From Methylobacter marinus A45 (GTDB lineage Bacteria > Pseudomonadota > Gammaproteobacteria > Methylococcales > Methylomonadaceae): DNA of 64,000 bases. The stretch's first letter is position 1. Every line of letters starts with the position of its first letter. Position numbers and translations under genes: made by a program. Of the stretch, positions 53,851 through 63,133 are shown piece by piece. The notes below the pieces were generated by a model. It saw only the letters and a list, made by a program, of their open reading frames with translations, did not search any database and had not been told where the DNA came from. The stretch is from NCBI RefSeq assembly GCF_000383855.1, contig NZ_KB912877.1, positions 3,146,930 through 3,210,929 on the forward strand, given 5' to 3'.

Positions 53851-55389
53851 ATGACACTAAAAGCGGCATCTATCGAATGGGCAGTTGATTTCATTCAATC
53901 CCACTCTGACGGTGACCTGTTTCCAAAGGTATTAGAGATTGAGGCCATCATCTCAGAGAAAGCTCATTTCGTTTCACAAATCGCAGATAAGGATTTAAGT
54001 GCATTTGTTCCTGGAGTGTGTCGGAGATTTATCGTTCCAAAAGATGAAATATCCTACAGGCAAGCAACGCAACTCGACCCGCAAGATTCAGTGATCTTAT
54101 CCTCCATAATTTATGAGTATGGTGGGCTGATTGAGTCTCGTCGCCTATCGCCAAAGTACGTTTATAGCTATCGTTTTAAATCGACTGTCACAGAGGGGTT
54201 GTATAACAGAAAAACGGCTTGGAATGACTTCTGGGTTAGAGCATCCAAACTATCGGAGAAGTCTGAATGCGTTCTCTACTGTGATATTGCTGACTTCTAC
54301 AATCAGGTCTATCATCATACTGTCGAGAATCAGTTAATAGCGGCTGGATTACCGAATCAGGCCGTTAAATGGCTAGTGTCCTTGCTCGAATCAACAACAG
54401 AAGGCGTGTCTCGAGGGGTTCCTATTGGTCCGCACCCTATTCACCTTATTGCTGAATCAACGCTCATTCCTGTTGACAATAGCCTGAAATCTGGAGGCAT
54501 GAATTTCATCAGATATGCTGATGACATTTTAATTTTCCGCAAAACAAAGCGTGAGGCAAAGACGGCGCTAGCAACGGTCGCCACAGTGCTGGATAAACAA
54601 CAACGGCTTACGCTTCAAAGGTACAAAACTAAGTTTTATGAGCGGGAAGAATTCAAAAAACTCTGCTCGGAAATGATAGAAGACCGTCCGATTAACACAA
54701 ATGAAAAGACGTTGTTAGCGCTGATCAAGAAGTACTCGGGTGGAGATCCATATTCAACAATCTCATATTCCCAGATATCTCCTACAGACTGGGCATCAAT
54801 TTCGCCGGTTGCCATCCATAATGTTATCGAAAGTTACATCAATGCCGAATGCGTTGATTACATAAGGCTTAGATGGTTCTATCGGCGCCTAGCGCAAATC
54901 GGACATCCTGGTGCCATTGACGTTTCGCTGGATAACTTAGAACGATTGGGGCCATGTTTCTCAAATATTTGCTTCTATCTCGGATCCGTACAGTCTATTG
55001 CTCCAGCAGATTGGAAGCGGATTGGGGGCAAGCTTATCGGTCTGCTGAGAACTAGTGAAGTTCAATCTAGCGAGTATTTTAGATTACTTATCCTCAGCCT
55101 TTTTACTCGGAACAATCATATCAATCACTTCGATAAGCTTCAGAGACTGTATCAGAAAGGGGATGCGGTTATTCGTCGCGAGATAATTCTGGCATCGCGC
55201 GTAAATTCTGCCCTTGATTGGACAAGAGAGCACAAAGAATCCTTTCGTGCTATGGATCCTTGGCTGCAGAGTGCATTCATATACGCAGTGTCTGGATTTC
55301 CGAAAGACGAAAAAAAGTATTTTATCAATCGCCAGAAGTTTAATCGGCCATTTGAACTAACACTTGCAAAGTGGGTAAAGAGCTCTTAA
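53851..55389 (+). CDS. defence-type reverse transcriptase (unassigned group)
   Basis: 512 residues. RT motifs: CDIADFYNQVY (144-154, first catalytic Asp), RGVPIGPHPIHLIAE (188-202) and FIRYADDILIF (YADD at 222-225), so the polymerase should be active. Motif wording resembles the Abi/UG group rather than retrons or group II introns. The C-terminal 200 residues are helical, HEAT-like, and lack the intron maturase or endonuclease domain. Likely an abortive-infection type RT; the exact group cannot be fixed by eye. It follows the membrane-protein gene. Confidence 0.85.
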   Translation: MTLKAASIEWAVDFIQSHSDGDLFPKVLEIEAIISEKAHFVSQIADKDLSAFVPGVCRRFIVPKDEISYRQATQLDPQDSVILSSIIYEYGGLIESRRLSPKYVYSYRFKSTVTEGLYNRKTAWNDFWVRASKLSEKSECVLYCDIADFYNQVYHHTVENQLIAAGLPNQAVKWLVSLLESTTEGVSRGVPIGPHPIHLIAESTLIPVDNSLKSGGMNFIRYADDILIFRKTKREAKTALATVATVLDKQQRLTLQRYKTKFYEREEFKKLCSEMIEDRPINTNEKTLLALIKKYSGGDPYSTISYSQISPTDWASISPVAIHNVIESYINAECVDYIRLRWFYRRLAQIGHPGAIDVSLDNLERLGPCFSNICFYLGSVQSIAPADWKRIGGKLIGLLRTSEVQSSEYFRLLILSLFTRNNHINHFDKLQRLYQKGDAVIRREIILASRVNSALDWTREHKESFRAMDPWLQSAFIYAVSGFPKDEKKYFINRQKFNRPFELTLAKWVKSS

Positions 55390-55535
55390 TAATTCGCTAC
55401 AAGCACGGCGGCTCTAACGGTGCGTCACTGAGTTCTAACATGAAGCGGAATAAATGCTATCCGCTAGATGGTGGGCAAAAAACATTGTCCACCTATTTTA
55501 GCTCGGCATTTTAATGAAAAAGACAATAACCATGA

Positions 55536-58025
55536 TTACGTGGAAATCGCGACTAGGTTTTCGATAGCATTGTATAAATCAACATCGGTCTCTGGGGTGC
55601 GAATAGATATGATAAGAGCATAGCGCGCTTTTTGGTCATAACGTCCTTCTTTCTTGCGGGTTTTCCACCAACCCGTCACTGGATATACGGCAAGAATTCC
55701 GCGCTCGGCAAGTGCTGCTGCCGTCCCTGTCCACATGTCGGAATGCAGTGATCCCCGGTGGCGCAAGTCCGGTCCCAATAACCAATTAGAATCGGAGCCG
55801 CCTCTGGTATAGCTTCCCTCTTCCGCATCGCGTACCCGCTGGTTGATGCGGGCACGAAAATCATCGGGTTTTTCTTCAGGGCGTTTAACGTCGAAACGTA
55901 AACTATGGGATTCATAACAATAGCGTCCGCCCGCACCCCGCTCGACAATACCGGGGCTGGGTTCGATAAAATAGGAAAGCGTCACACGCATTTCAACCAA
56001 GGTTGCTCCTAAATTCATTAAAATTTCTTGAGGCCATGGCAGAGAATGCAGATGCATTTCACGCAATTTTGGTTCTCCCTTATCTTTTTCTCGTACAAAC
56101 GGCTGCAGTTCGTCTTGGACGATTAGGGTTAACGAATTAGATGCACTCCATAAGGCGCGTTCGAGGTTGGGTACGCCAAAGCCGCAATGGCGAATCAAGT
56201 TCTGATAATCCCCGCTTCGCTCACGCCGATCAAGAAAGCCAGCTTTCATTTGCTCAGTCCATTCCGCCGAATGTACAATTAGAGCCCGTACCGTTTCCGG
56301 CCAGAGATTAGGATACTGCGCTATGAGTTGAGCGGCCATGCGGGAACACAAGGCTGTTGCAGCGCTGGTTGCGTTGGTGGTAGTTAGCAAGTGATTAGTA
56401 AGCTCATGAGATGTCGTCAACAAACTTAGGCTGTGCATAGTCACTGGTCCGAGGGCATCTTTTGCTGCGTTGCCACCTTCAAAAACCACATCCGGTTTTA
56501 ATGGCCAATGCCTTTGCCAAGTTTGCGATGTTGTGCTGAAAGGGCTTAAGCCACCTGAAGGTGCAATGGCTGAATACCCATCGGTGTTCGCTTCAGTAAT
56601 GTCGATTTTTTGGGTGTAGGCGCCGACTGTAAGAACATTCCAAGCTTGCCCTGGATCATGGATACTGTCAGTACTGTTACTATATGGATAGTGGCTCCAA
56701 GCATTTGGATCATCAATATTACCACCTGATACGATAAATAAACGAGGCGTATGACCCTCACCATCCACATCACAAGCTAAACGGTCTAGTGTAGCGGACC
56801 AAGCAGAAGGTTTACCTTGATCTCGATTATCCTTGGCGGTGACTGCCATGCTAAAAACTCGTTGACGATACGGCGCTGTGATTTCCGGTCGAGCTATGGC
56901 TTCCAGCATCAGATTGCCGTGATGGCGGCCGACATTTCCTCCGTCGTGAGGTAAAAGTTTCACAGATTCAAGGTGATGGGTTAATACGACTGGAGCAGAA
57001 TTTGCTAAGTTGGGGGTTAGGTCGCCCCAGATTGTCAAACCGGCCATTTCCGTGCCGTGGCCGTTTTGATCGGCAACACCCCAGCTAGGTTCAATGGTAT
57101 GTTGATCTTCGTCGTTTAAACTCTGTGCAAGCAACGGGTGCTTGGCATTAATACCGGTATCAAGTATGCAGACATGGGGCGCATTTTCTAGAGGCCATTT
57201 CGTCCGTTCGAGCAATTCATTAGTCCACTCTCGTTGTTCTGTTGGGGCCAGTGAATCGAAAAACTCGGCGGTTTCTTTGGCGCGTTTGAGTTCTGCGATG
57301 CTGTTGAGCAGCATCATTGACTGCTGGATCTGCATTTGTGTGCCATACATGAGCAATACGCTACGTTCGGGAAAATGCAATTCGTCGAGAGAAAGTTCAA
57401 AGCCGATTTGCTCCGCAATAGAGCGAAAGTGATGGTTTGTTGATATCCTGTCTTTCAAAATAGGTAGCCATATTTCCCACCAAATTGGCTCCTGTTCCGA
57501 AGCTGGTAATGCCGATAGATCATCCGTCCATAACTCATTGAAAGCAGCGGTACGGATTTCACTGATAGTATTTATCAGCGCTTTATTGTCGAGTGCCTGT
57601 CCCTTGTTGCCTTTACGTTCCGCAATATATTCCTGAATTTTTCGTTCAAATATATCCAGTTTCCCATCGGGCACAAATACAGTGGCATAGGTATGATGTT
57701 CATCATGCCGGACATTCATTAATTCGATTCCAGCGCGAGTATCAGAGAGGCTTTGTATTGCTAACTCGACATCCGGCAGACTGGAAAATTGGATTTGCAA
57801 TCCAAGTCCAGTATTTATTCCTGCTTGTTGCTGTTGGTTCTTGGCTTTCTCGGCGATAGATTTAAGATTAGAGAGTTGACCAAGCAATTTCTGTCCATGA
57901 GTGGCTCGGTCCAATTCGGGGAGTTTTTTGTCGCCGCCACCTCTCGTTATCGGGGTGTAAGGCTCAGTTTGCGATGTATTGGAAAGAACAAAATGATGAC
58001 GGCGGGAGGTTTGACTTTCATCCAT
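55536..58025 (-). CDS. ietS: IetS-like subtilisin-family protease
   Basis: 829 residues. The S8 triad is visible: Asp289 in HVCILDTGIN, His323 in NGHGTEMAGL and Ser554 in TNATSAATALCSRMA; oxyanion Asn in IVSGGNID. The catalytic Ser motif reads ATSAAT instead of the usual GTSxAxP. The N-terminal 280 residues are a separate helical domain. Paired with the ATPase gene 28 bases upstream, this matches IetAS, reported both as a plasmid stability pair and as an anti-phage system. No signal peptide, so cytoplasmic. Confidence 0.85.
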   Translation of the reverse strand: MDESQTSRRHHFVLSNTSQTEPYTPITRGGGDKKLPELDRATHGQKLLGQLSNLKSIAEKAKNQQQQAGINTGLGLQIQFSSLPDVELAIQSLSDTRAGIELMNVRHDEHHTYATVFVPDGKLDIFERKIQEYIAERKGNKGQALDNKALINTISEIRTAAFNELWTDDLSALPASEQEPIWWEIWLPILKDRISTNHHFRSIAEQIGFELSLDELHFPERSVLLMYGTQMQIQQSMMLLNSIAELKRAKETAEFFDSLAPTEQREWTNELLERTKWPLENAPHVCILDTGINAKHPLLAQSLNDEDQHTIEPSWGVADQNGHGTEMAGLTIWGDLTPNLANSAPVVLTHHLESVKLLPHDGGNVGRHHGNLMLEAIARPEITAPYRQRVFSMAVTAKDNRDQGKPSAWSATLDRLACDVDGEGHTPRLFIVSGGNIDDPNAWSHYPYSNSTDSIHDPGQAWNVLTVGAYTQKIDITEANTDGYSAIAPSGGLSPFSTTSQTWQRHWPLKPDVVFEGGNAAKDALGPVTMHSLSLLTTSHELTNHLLTTTNATSAATALCSRMAAQLIAQYPNLWPETVRALIVHSAEWTEQMKAGFLDRRERSGDYQNLIRHCGFGVPNLERALWSASNSLTLIVQDELQPFVREKDKGEPKLREMHLHSLPWPQEILMNLGATLVEMRVTLSYFIEPSPGIVERGAGGRYCYESHSLRFDVKRPEEKPDDFRARINQRVRDAEEGSYTRGGSDSNWLLGPDLRHRGSLHSDMWTGTAAALAERGILAVYPVTGWWKTRKKEGRYDQKARYALIISIRTPETDVDLYNAIENLVAIST

Positions 58026-58053
58026 AAGGTCACTAAAGAATTAATTTAGAGAA

Positions 58054-59061
58054 TTAAATTTCAGGGGAAAAAATCTTGCGCTGTTTCATGATTTGCCGTT
58101 CTTTCAGCATCTTTTCCAAGTCCATATTGGTCAGGTTGTTTCGATCATGAATAACTGCATCCTTAATCGCATCTTGAACTGCACGAGTCAGTTCAGCATG
58201 GCTTAAACCTTCGGCGATTTCGGCTAAGCTAGTCCATACAGGTCTGACAATTTTGAAACCGGACAGCTTGAATTTCAAAACTTCAATGATCTGAGTAGGA
58301 TTCGGCAAACCATATTCGATGACATCATCAAAACGCCGGAATAGCGCATAATCGAGTGCTTGCGGATGATTGGTGGCAGCAATAATGACACTATTGGACT
58401 CATCCCGTTCAAGCATTTGCAGGAAGCTATTGAGAACTCGACGAATTTCGCCTACATCATTAATAAATCCACGTTGAGCACCGATAGCGTCAAACTCATC
58501 GAAGAAATAAATGCCGCGCATTGAGGCGATGGTATCGAAGACCTGCCGCAGTTTGGCAGCGGTTTCGCCCATAAACTTGGTAATTAGTGCATCTAGCCGA
58601 ACCACAAACAACGGAATGCCCAATTCTCCGGCCAATACTGAGGCGGTGAGTGTCTTTCCAGTGCCAGGTGGACCGACTAGGAGAATTTTTCGTCGCGGTG
58701 ATAGACCGTGAGCTTGTATTTTTGCATAATTCCGCTGCTCCTTGATAATGCGTTGCAAATGTTCCTCAGTGGTCTTGTCCAATACAATCTCAGCTAGACG
58801 TGCCTTTTGGTAAGAAGCGTCGAGCAGCGTAGTCATTTCTCCGCGGGGCTGAATGATTGGAGTTGGTCGTTTTCCAGCGGAAATAAGGGGAGAGGATTGT
58901 GCTTTGCCAGCGTCAATTATCGAACGTAATTCTTCTGCCAGCTTACCGTGACCTAACTTGGCCTCATGCGCCGCCAATTGCATTGCGACAGCGTAAAAAT
59001 GACCATTATCACCGTCAATATGTGATTTGAGCAAAGCTTTGAGTTGGTCAGCGCTGGCCAT
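58054..59061 (-). CDS. ietA: IetA-like AAA ATPase
   Basis: 335 residues. Walker A GPPGTGKT (130-137), Walker B region GIYFFDEFDAIG and sensor VIIAATNHPQ; N-terminal 90 residues helical. A FtsH/spastin-like single AAA domain. Transcribed first of the pair with the protease. It probably senses invasion and controls or delivers substrates to the protease; the mechanism is not known to me. Confidence 0.87.
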   Translation of the reverse strand: MASADQLKALLKSHIDGDNGHFYAVAMQLAAHEAKLGHGKLAEELRSIIDAGKAQSSPLISAGKRPTPIIQPRGEMTTLLDASYQKARLAEIVLDKTTEEHLQRIIKEQRNYAKIQAHGLSPRRKILLVGPPGTGKTLTASVLAGELGIPLFVVRLDALITKFMGETAAKLRQVFDTIASMRGIYFFDEFDAIGAQRGFINDVGEIRRVLNSFLQMLERDESNSVIIAATNHPQALDYALFRRFDDVIEYGLPNPTQIIEVLKFKLSGFKIVRPVWTSLAEIAEGLSHAELTRAVQDAIKDAVIHDRNNLTNMDLEKMLKERQIMKQRKIFSPEI

Positions 59062-59625
59062 GGTTGTAAGGTGGCTCTGTGTTTAGTAAGGTAAATGATA
59101 TGTGTATCAGGATACTCTATAAGGCAAAAAAAATCATTGAATTCATCTATGACATGCAATATCAATATAGATGTTAATCTTACCGAGTAGGTTCCAGTTG
59201 AGATTCGTTTTAACGCTGTCAGATCAATTTCAGATTTTGCAAATAATTGACCAGTCTCAAATGATTCGCAGAATCATCGCACGTACTACAAGGCCTAGCC
59301 TAAATAGCTAATTCTAAAGGCCTTCTAATTTGGTTAAAAATAGCCAATTCGAGCTGTTTTCATTTTCAGATGTCCCCTTAGTGTCCCATTGTTGTATATG
59401 TAATCTGTTAATATCTTTATTTACAAAATGTTATTAAAGAAGATTAACGCATTATGTATGATGTGTTGCTGTTTTTTGTGGGTTGTTGTATTTTATCGGC
59501 ACAAAAAAGACGAGCTTGAGAGAGGCTACCCGCACCGGCAAGCCCTAACTGGTTCACTTTAACATGATGAGTTAAAGCAAATAACTATTCTAAATTTATA
59601 CCGCTATTGCCTAGGGGAGTCTCAT
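59062..59625. other. 564-base divergent region between ietA and integrase
   Basis: AT-rich. Holds the inverted GGGACA repeat (59371-59389) and the promoters of both divergent genes. No open frame of note, although an unannotated small RNA is possible. Confidence 0.45.
59371..59389. repeat. inverted copy of the GGGACA repeat
   Basis: TGTCCCCTTAGTGTCCCAT. Its reverse complement matches GTGGGACACTAGTGGGACAC at 52753-52772 in most positions. The two copies bracket the membrane protein, RT and ietAS genes. See the findings. Confidence 0.6.
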
Positions 59626-60669
59626 ATGGCAAGCATTGAAACACGTGTCAGTGACAAGGGTGATAAGTCTTACCGGGTAAAAATTCGATTAAAAGGCTAT
59701 CCACCACAAACTGAAACCTTCCAACGGCTCACTGATGCTAAAAAGTGGGCACAACAAACCGAAGCCGCTATCAGGGAAGGTCGACATTTTAAAACAGCGG
59801 AAGCAAAAAAACACAGCTTCAATGATTTAGCACTTCGCTACTATGCGGAAATACTGCCCCATTACAGTGAGAAAGAACAGAAAGAGCGTAAAAGTAAGCT
59901 GAATTGGTGGACAAAAAATATCGGTCATTGCTTATTAGCAGATATTACACCGGCGACTATATCCGAGCATAAAAGCAAGATGACACAAAGCCCAGCCACT
60001 GTAGACAAGTACCTTAAAAACTTATCTCATGCTTTCACCGTGGCGGTTAATGACTGGGGCTGGCTGGAAGATAATCCGGTCAAAAAAGTGAAAAGCCCTA
60101 GGTTACCTCGGGGCCGCGTTCGTTTTCTTGATGATGACGAGCGGCAAAGACTATTACAATCCTGCAGGGAGTCAAGCAATGAATGGCTGTATTTGTGCGT
60201 CATTCTGGCGCTCAGTACCGGCATGAGACAAGGTGAACTCATGGGGCTTAAGTGGCCTGATGTAAACCTGAAAGACCGCTATATCATCCTGCACGAAACT
60301 AAGAATGGTGAACGGCGGCGCGTGCCCTTAACTGGCCATGGGCTGGAATTACTGCAAGAACACGCCAAAGTAAGACAATTAGATACTCTATTATTATTTC
60401 CCGGCAAAACTCATAAAGACAAACCCATTGATTTAAGAAAACCATTCGAGACCGCCTTGAAAAAGGCAGAGATAACTAACTTTCATTGGCATGATCTCAG
60501 ACATTGCACAGCCAGCTATTTAGCTATGAATGGAGCGAGTTTGGCCGAGATTGCGGAAGTTCTCGGACATAAAACTTTAGCCATGGTGAAGCGTTATGCA
60601 CACTTGAGCGACGGACATGTCAGCAACGTAGTTGCCAGTATGAATACTAAAATTTTCGGGAGCTTATGA
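59626..60669 (+). CDS. tyrosine recombinase (integrase)
   Basis: 347 residues. N-terminal arm-binding domain, then catalytic R in STGMRQGELMGL, HDLRHCTASYLA and Tyr in LGHKTLAMVKRYAHLS. A standard phage/island integrase that should act at tRNA-Lys. It is transcribed away from the tRNA, 7 kb from it, which is unusual for this class. It overlaps the next gene by 4 bases. Confidence 0.9.
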   Translation: MASIETRVSDKGDKSYRVKIRLKGYPPQTETFQRLTDAKKWAQQTEAAIREGRHFKTAEAKKHSFNDLALRYYAEILPHYSEKEQKERKSKLNWWTKNIGHCLLADITPATISEHKSKMTQSPATVDKYLKNLSHAFTVAVNDWGWLEDNPVKKVKSPRLPRGRVRFLDDDERQRLLQSCRESSNEWLYLCVILALSTGMRQGELMGLKWPDVNLKDRYIILHETKNGERRRVPLTGHGLELLQEHAKVRQLDTLLLFPGKTHKDKPIDLRKPFETALKKAEITNFHWHDLRHCTASYLAMNGASLAEIAEVLGHKTLAMVKRYAHLSDGHVSNVVASMNTKIFGSL

Positions 60670-61382
60670 TGGCCAGCATGGATTGCATAGAGGATTGGGT
60701 AAGGCCTAAAGTCTTGACTCATGATGCGATAGGTATGATATGGGCCCATCAGAATGGAACGGCTGTTGATGAGGATATGCATGGTTATCGGAAAGAAATA
60801 GGTAGGGCTGTTATTGATGAAGAGCTGCTCGCAAAAAAGGTGTTTATTAAAGATCAATATACAGTCGGCGCTGATTGGGAAGACATGTCGGAAGATGCAT
60901 TGGAGCGAGCATCAGAAGCTTGGAGGACAAGCCAGATTCCCTGGCGGGAAGATCAGGTTGTTTTATTCAAGATTCACCGCGATGATTTTCTTGCATGGCT
61001 AAAGAAGTCGGGCCGATGGCCTCTTGATCCGGGCTGTGCTCTTATACACTGGTTTGAGAGAGGAAAGCACCCAAATACTGAAGTGCAATCCATCATAGGC
61101 GATGATAGTGCAGCGTTAACCAAGAAGCGGAAAAAATTGAAACCCTTACAGAGGGAAACCAATTCCGCGCTCTTATTACTATATGAGTTATTCAAACAGC
61201 ACCAAGTTGTTTACTTGGATGATTTACCAGCAAACAAAGCTTGGGGAAAAATCATATCAGGTGAATTTTCTAGTGACTATATAAAATGTGTTGCCGAAAC
61301 AAAGAAAGCCATCTTTCTTAAAGATGAATATAAATTATCTAAAAATGACTTTTTAGAAAAATATCGAAAGCGATTTAAATAA
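60666..61382 (+). CDS. hypothetical protein coupled to the integrase
   Basis: 238 residues, soluble, charged, and no domain I can name. ATGATG at 60666 overlaps the integrase stop, so it is translationally coupled. Ends in a basic, Lys-rich helix (KLSKNDFLEKYRKRFK). A regulatory or excision-linked role is possible only by position. Confidence 0.5.
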   Translation: MMASMDCIEDWVRPKVLTHDAIGMIWAHQNGTAVDEDMHGYRKEIGRAVIDEELLAKKVFIKDQYTVGADWEDMSEDALERASEAWRTSQIPWREDQVVLFKIHRDDFLAWLKKSGRWPLDPGCALIHWFERGKHPNTEVQSIIGDDSAALTKKRKKLKPLQRETNSALLLLYELFKQHQVVYLDDLPANKAWGKIISGEFSSDYIKCVAETKKAIFLKDEYKLSKNDFLEKYRKRFK

Positions 61383-61394
61383 TTGCCCCGTACG

Positions 61395-61419
61395 AAACCG
61401 GCTTAATGCCGGTTTTTTT
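61395..61419 (+). terminator. terminator after the integrase-coupled gene
   Basis: AAACCGGC pairs with GCCGGTTT around TTAAT, followed by a T-run. Ends the integrase unit. Confidence 0.85.
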
Positions 61420-61573
61420 ATGTCCAATTTATGCTCAAAACGGCACTAAGAGAGGTACTAACGGAAAGAAGTGGTGTTAATAACATAATAAAAAACAAAT
61501 GGTTATGATGTCACCATCAAAAGCGATAAGCGCTGGCGAGACAATTTGATAAACGACAATTCATGGTGAAATT

Positions 61574-61813
61574 ATGACATCTATACAAACTGAAGCGGTG
61601 CAAGCAGAACGACTTTATTCAACTGTTCGACAATTCGTCGAACGCCACCCAGCGTTTACGACAGGCGGTATTCGTTCTCTGATTTTTAATGAAACGAATA
61701 ATGGTCTTGCAAAATCTGGGGCAGTAATCCGGATGGGGCGAAAAGTTTTAATTAATGAGTATCGTTTTTTTCAGTGGCTGGAAGCTAACAACGATAAAGG
61801 CGGTACAAAATGA
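61574..61813 (+). CDS. small DNA-binding protein, excisionase-like
   Basis: 79 residues with a predicted helix-turn-helix start (YSTVRQFVERHPAFTTGGIR) and a GRKVLINEYRFFQWLE end seen in small AlpA/excisionase-like proteins of islands. Function by similarity of layout only. It overlaps the next gene by 4 bases. Confidence 0.5.
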   Translation: MTSIQTEAVQAERLYSTVRQFVERHPAFTTGGIRSLIFNETNNGLAKSGAVIRMGRKVLINEYRFFQWLEANNDKGGTK

Positions 61814-62190
61814 ATGTGTCAAAAATGATGAGAGATCATTGTCAGCATATAAGAGAAGGCGCTTATGGCCATATCGAGCAGGTAAAAAATATCAATCTTC
61901 CTAGAGTAGGTAATCTGGAGCTTTGGACATCTCGTCGGCACTTTTATTCGTTAGGTCAGGCACTCGTGGACAGGGCTTTTGATCTTGAATTCCACAGCTA
62001 CCGACATGGAGGTTGTAACGGCTGGTTGAGAGATAAGGGCAGGGGAAGCGTTGATCATGATGACTTAGTGCAAATCGAAGGTCACATGCCGAAAAAGGCA
62101 AAATTGTCTCGACACGAGCCGCTTATAGAATTCACGCTGGAACTGGATGAAATGGGCGGCATCGCAAAATCAACTCATGGACAGTTATAG
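61810..62190 (+). CDS. hypothetical island protein
   Basis: 126 residues, soluble, with a His-rich middle (HSYRHGGCNGW) and charged end. ATGAATG at 61810 overlaps the previous stop. No family recognised. Confidence 0.45.
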   Translation: MNVSKMMRDHCQHIREGAYGHIEQVKNINLPRVGNLELWTSRRHFYSLGQALVDRAFDLEFHSYRHGGCNGWLRDKGRGSVDHDDLVQIEGHMPKKAKLSRHEPLIEFTLELDEMGGIAKSTHGQL

Positions 62191-62204
62191 CTGAGGTGGC
62201 TGCC

Positions 62205-62585
62205 ATGGCAAAGAAAAAACTCAAATTGGGCTTTGATTCAAGAAGAGGCGTTATAGTCATCTCTCGCGGTATGCGAGAGACATACACTTATGAATCAATG
62301 CCTGCCACTGCAAAAGTGTTGATGGATTTGTTACAACTGCAATGGCGCAATGATAGGCTGGTCTGCTATGGAGTGCGCGAAGCCGCTCAAAAGATCAGTT
62401 GCACAACGAATACTGCTAGCAAAGCCTTCAAAATCTTGCAAGAGCGCGGCTTTATTGTTTGCCAGGAAGAATCTTTATTCAACAGTAAAAAAGGGAGTAA
62501 AGCGCGTGAATGGCGTTTAACCTGGATGCCATTTGAATATAGAAATCCCACTCACGACTGGGAGAACTGGCAGGCAAAAAAATAA
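62205..62585 (+). CDS. winged-helix-like protein, replication-type
   Basis: 126 residues. A winged-helix pattern (TNTASKAFKILQERGFIVC) resembles replication or partition proteins of mobile elements. ATG 62205 has GAGG upstream at a good distance; GTG 62196 is in frame. It is followed directly by the TCAAAATGAAGCA palindrome, its likely DNA target. Confidence 0.5.
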   Translation: MAKKKLKLGFDSRRGVIVISRGMRETYTYESMPATAKVLMDLLQLQWRNDRLVCYGVREAAQKISCTTNTASKAFKILQERGFIVCQEESLFNSKKGSKAREWRLTWMPFEYRNPTHDWENWQAKK

Positions 62586-62763
62586 ATCAACCGTATCAAA
62601 ATGAAGCACGCAAATAAATTTTGTATGCTTCATTTTGAGATACAGAAAAGGCTTAATTTAATTTGTGTATTAAAAAGCGATACGCACCACTAAAAAATCA
62701 ATGGCTTACAAAACCATTATGTGCTCCATTTTGATACACACCTATGTAAACCATATCTACTCT
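62586..62763. other. 178-base region with operator-like repeats before IS66
   Basis: TCAAAATGAAGCA (62596-62608) and its exact inverted partner TGCTTCATTTTGA (62626-62638) form a 13-bp palindrome with a 17-base centre; a third half-site, TGCTCCATTTTGAT, lies at 62722-62735. Possible operator, iteron or origin. Confidence 0.5.
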
Positions 62764-62839
62764 GTAAGCGTCCAGTCATTCCACCTGTGCTAACGCCGCC
62801 AAAACAGTCATCCTTATTATTTTTTAACGAGGATGAGCA

Positions 62840-63133
62840 ATGGCCTTATCAAAACAGTGGCTCGATCATATCGAAGCCTGGCAACGCAGCGGTTTAAAGC
62901 AGTCGGCGTATTGCCGGCAGCACGGCCTGGATACCCACACGTTCGCCGCCCGACTATCGGATTACCGAAAGCGCGAGCGGATGTCGCCGCCGACCTTGAT
63001 CCCGGTCCAGGTTCAAAGCGCAACAGCGCATGCCGAATGTCTGGTGTTGCAGTGCGGCCAAGGCCATCGCCTGGAGCTGCCGCCGACCATTTCAGCCGTC
63101 TGGCTGGCGGAGCTGCTGCGATGCCTGGCTTGA
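62840..63133 (+). CDS. tnpA: IS66 accessory protein TnpA
   Basis: 97 residues with the IS66 Orf1 layout MALSKQWLDHIEAWQRSGLK, then QSAYCRQHGLDTHTF. Gene overlaps tnpB by 13 bases. Confidence 0.85.
   Translation: MALSKQWLDHIEAWQRSGLKQSAYCRQHGLDTHTFAARLSDYRKRERMSPPTLIPVQVQSATAHAECLVLQCGQGHRLELPPTISAVWLAELLRCLA

Noticed and set aside
53851..55389. Retron or group II intron as the class of the reverse transcriptase
   Set aside because: No maturase or HNH domain, and a 200-residue helical extension after the RT; no msr/msd structure is visible upstream.
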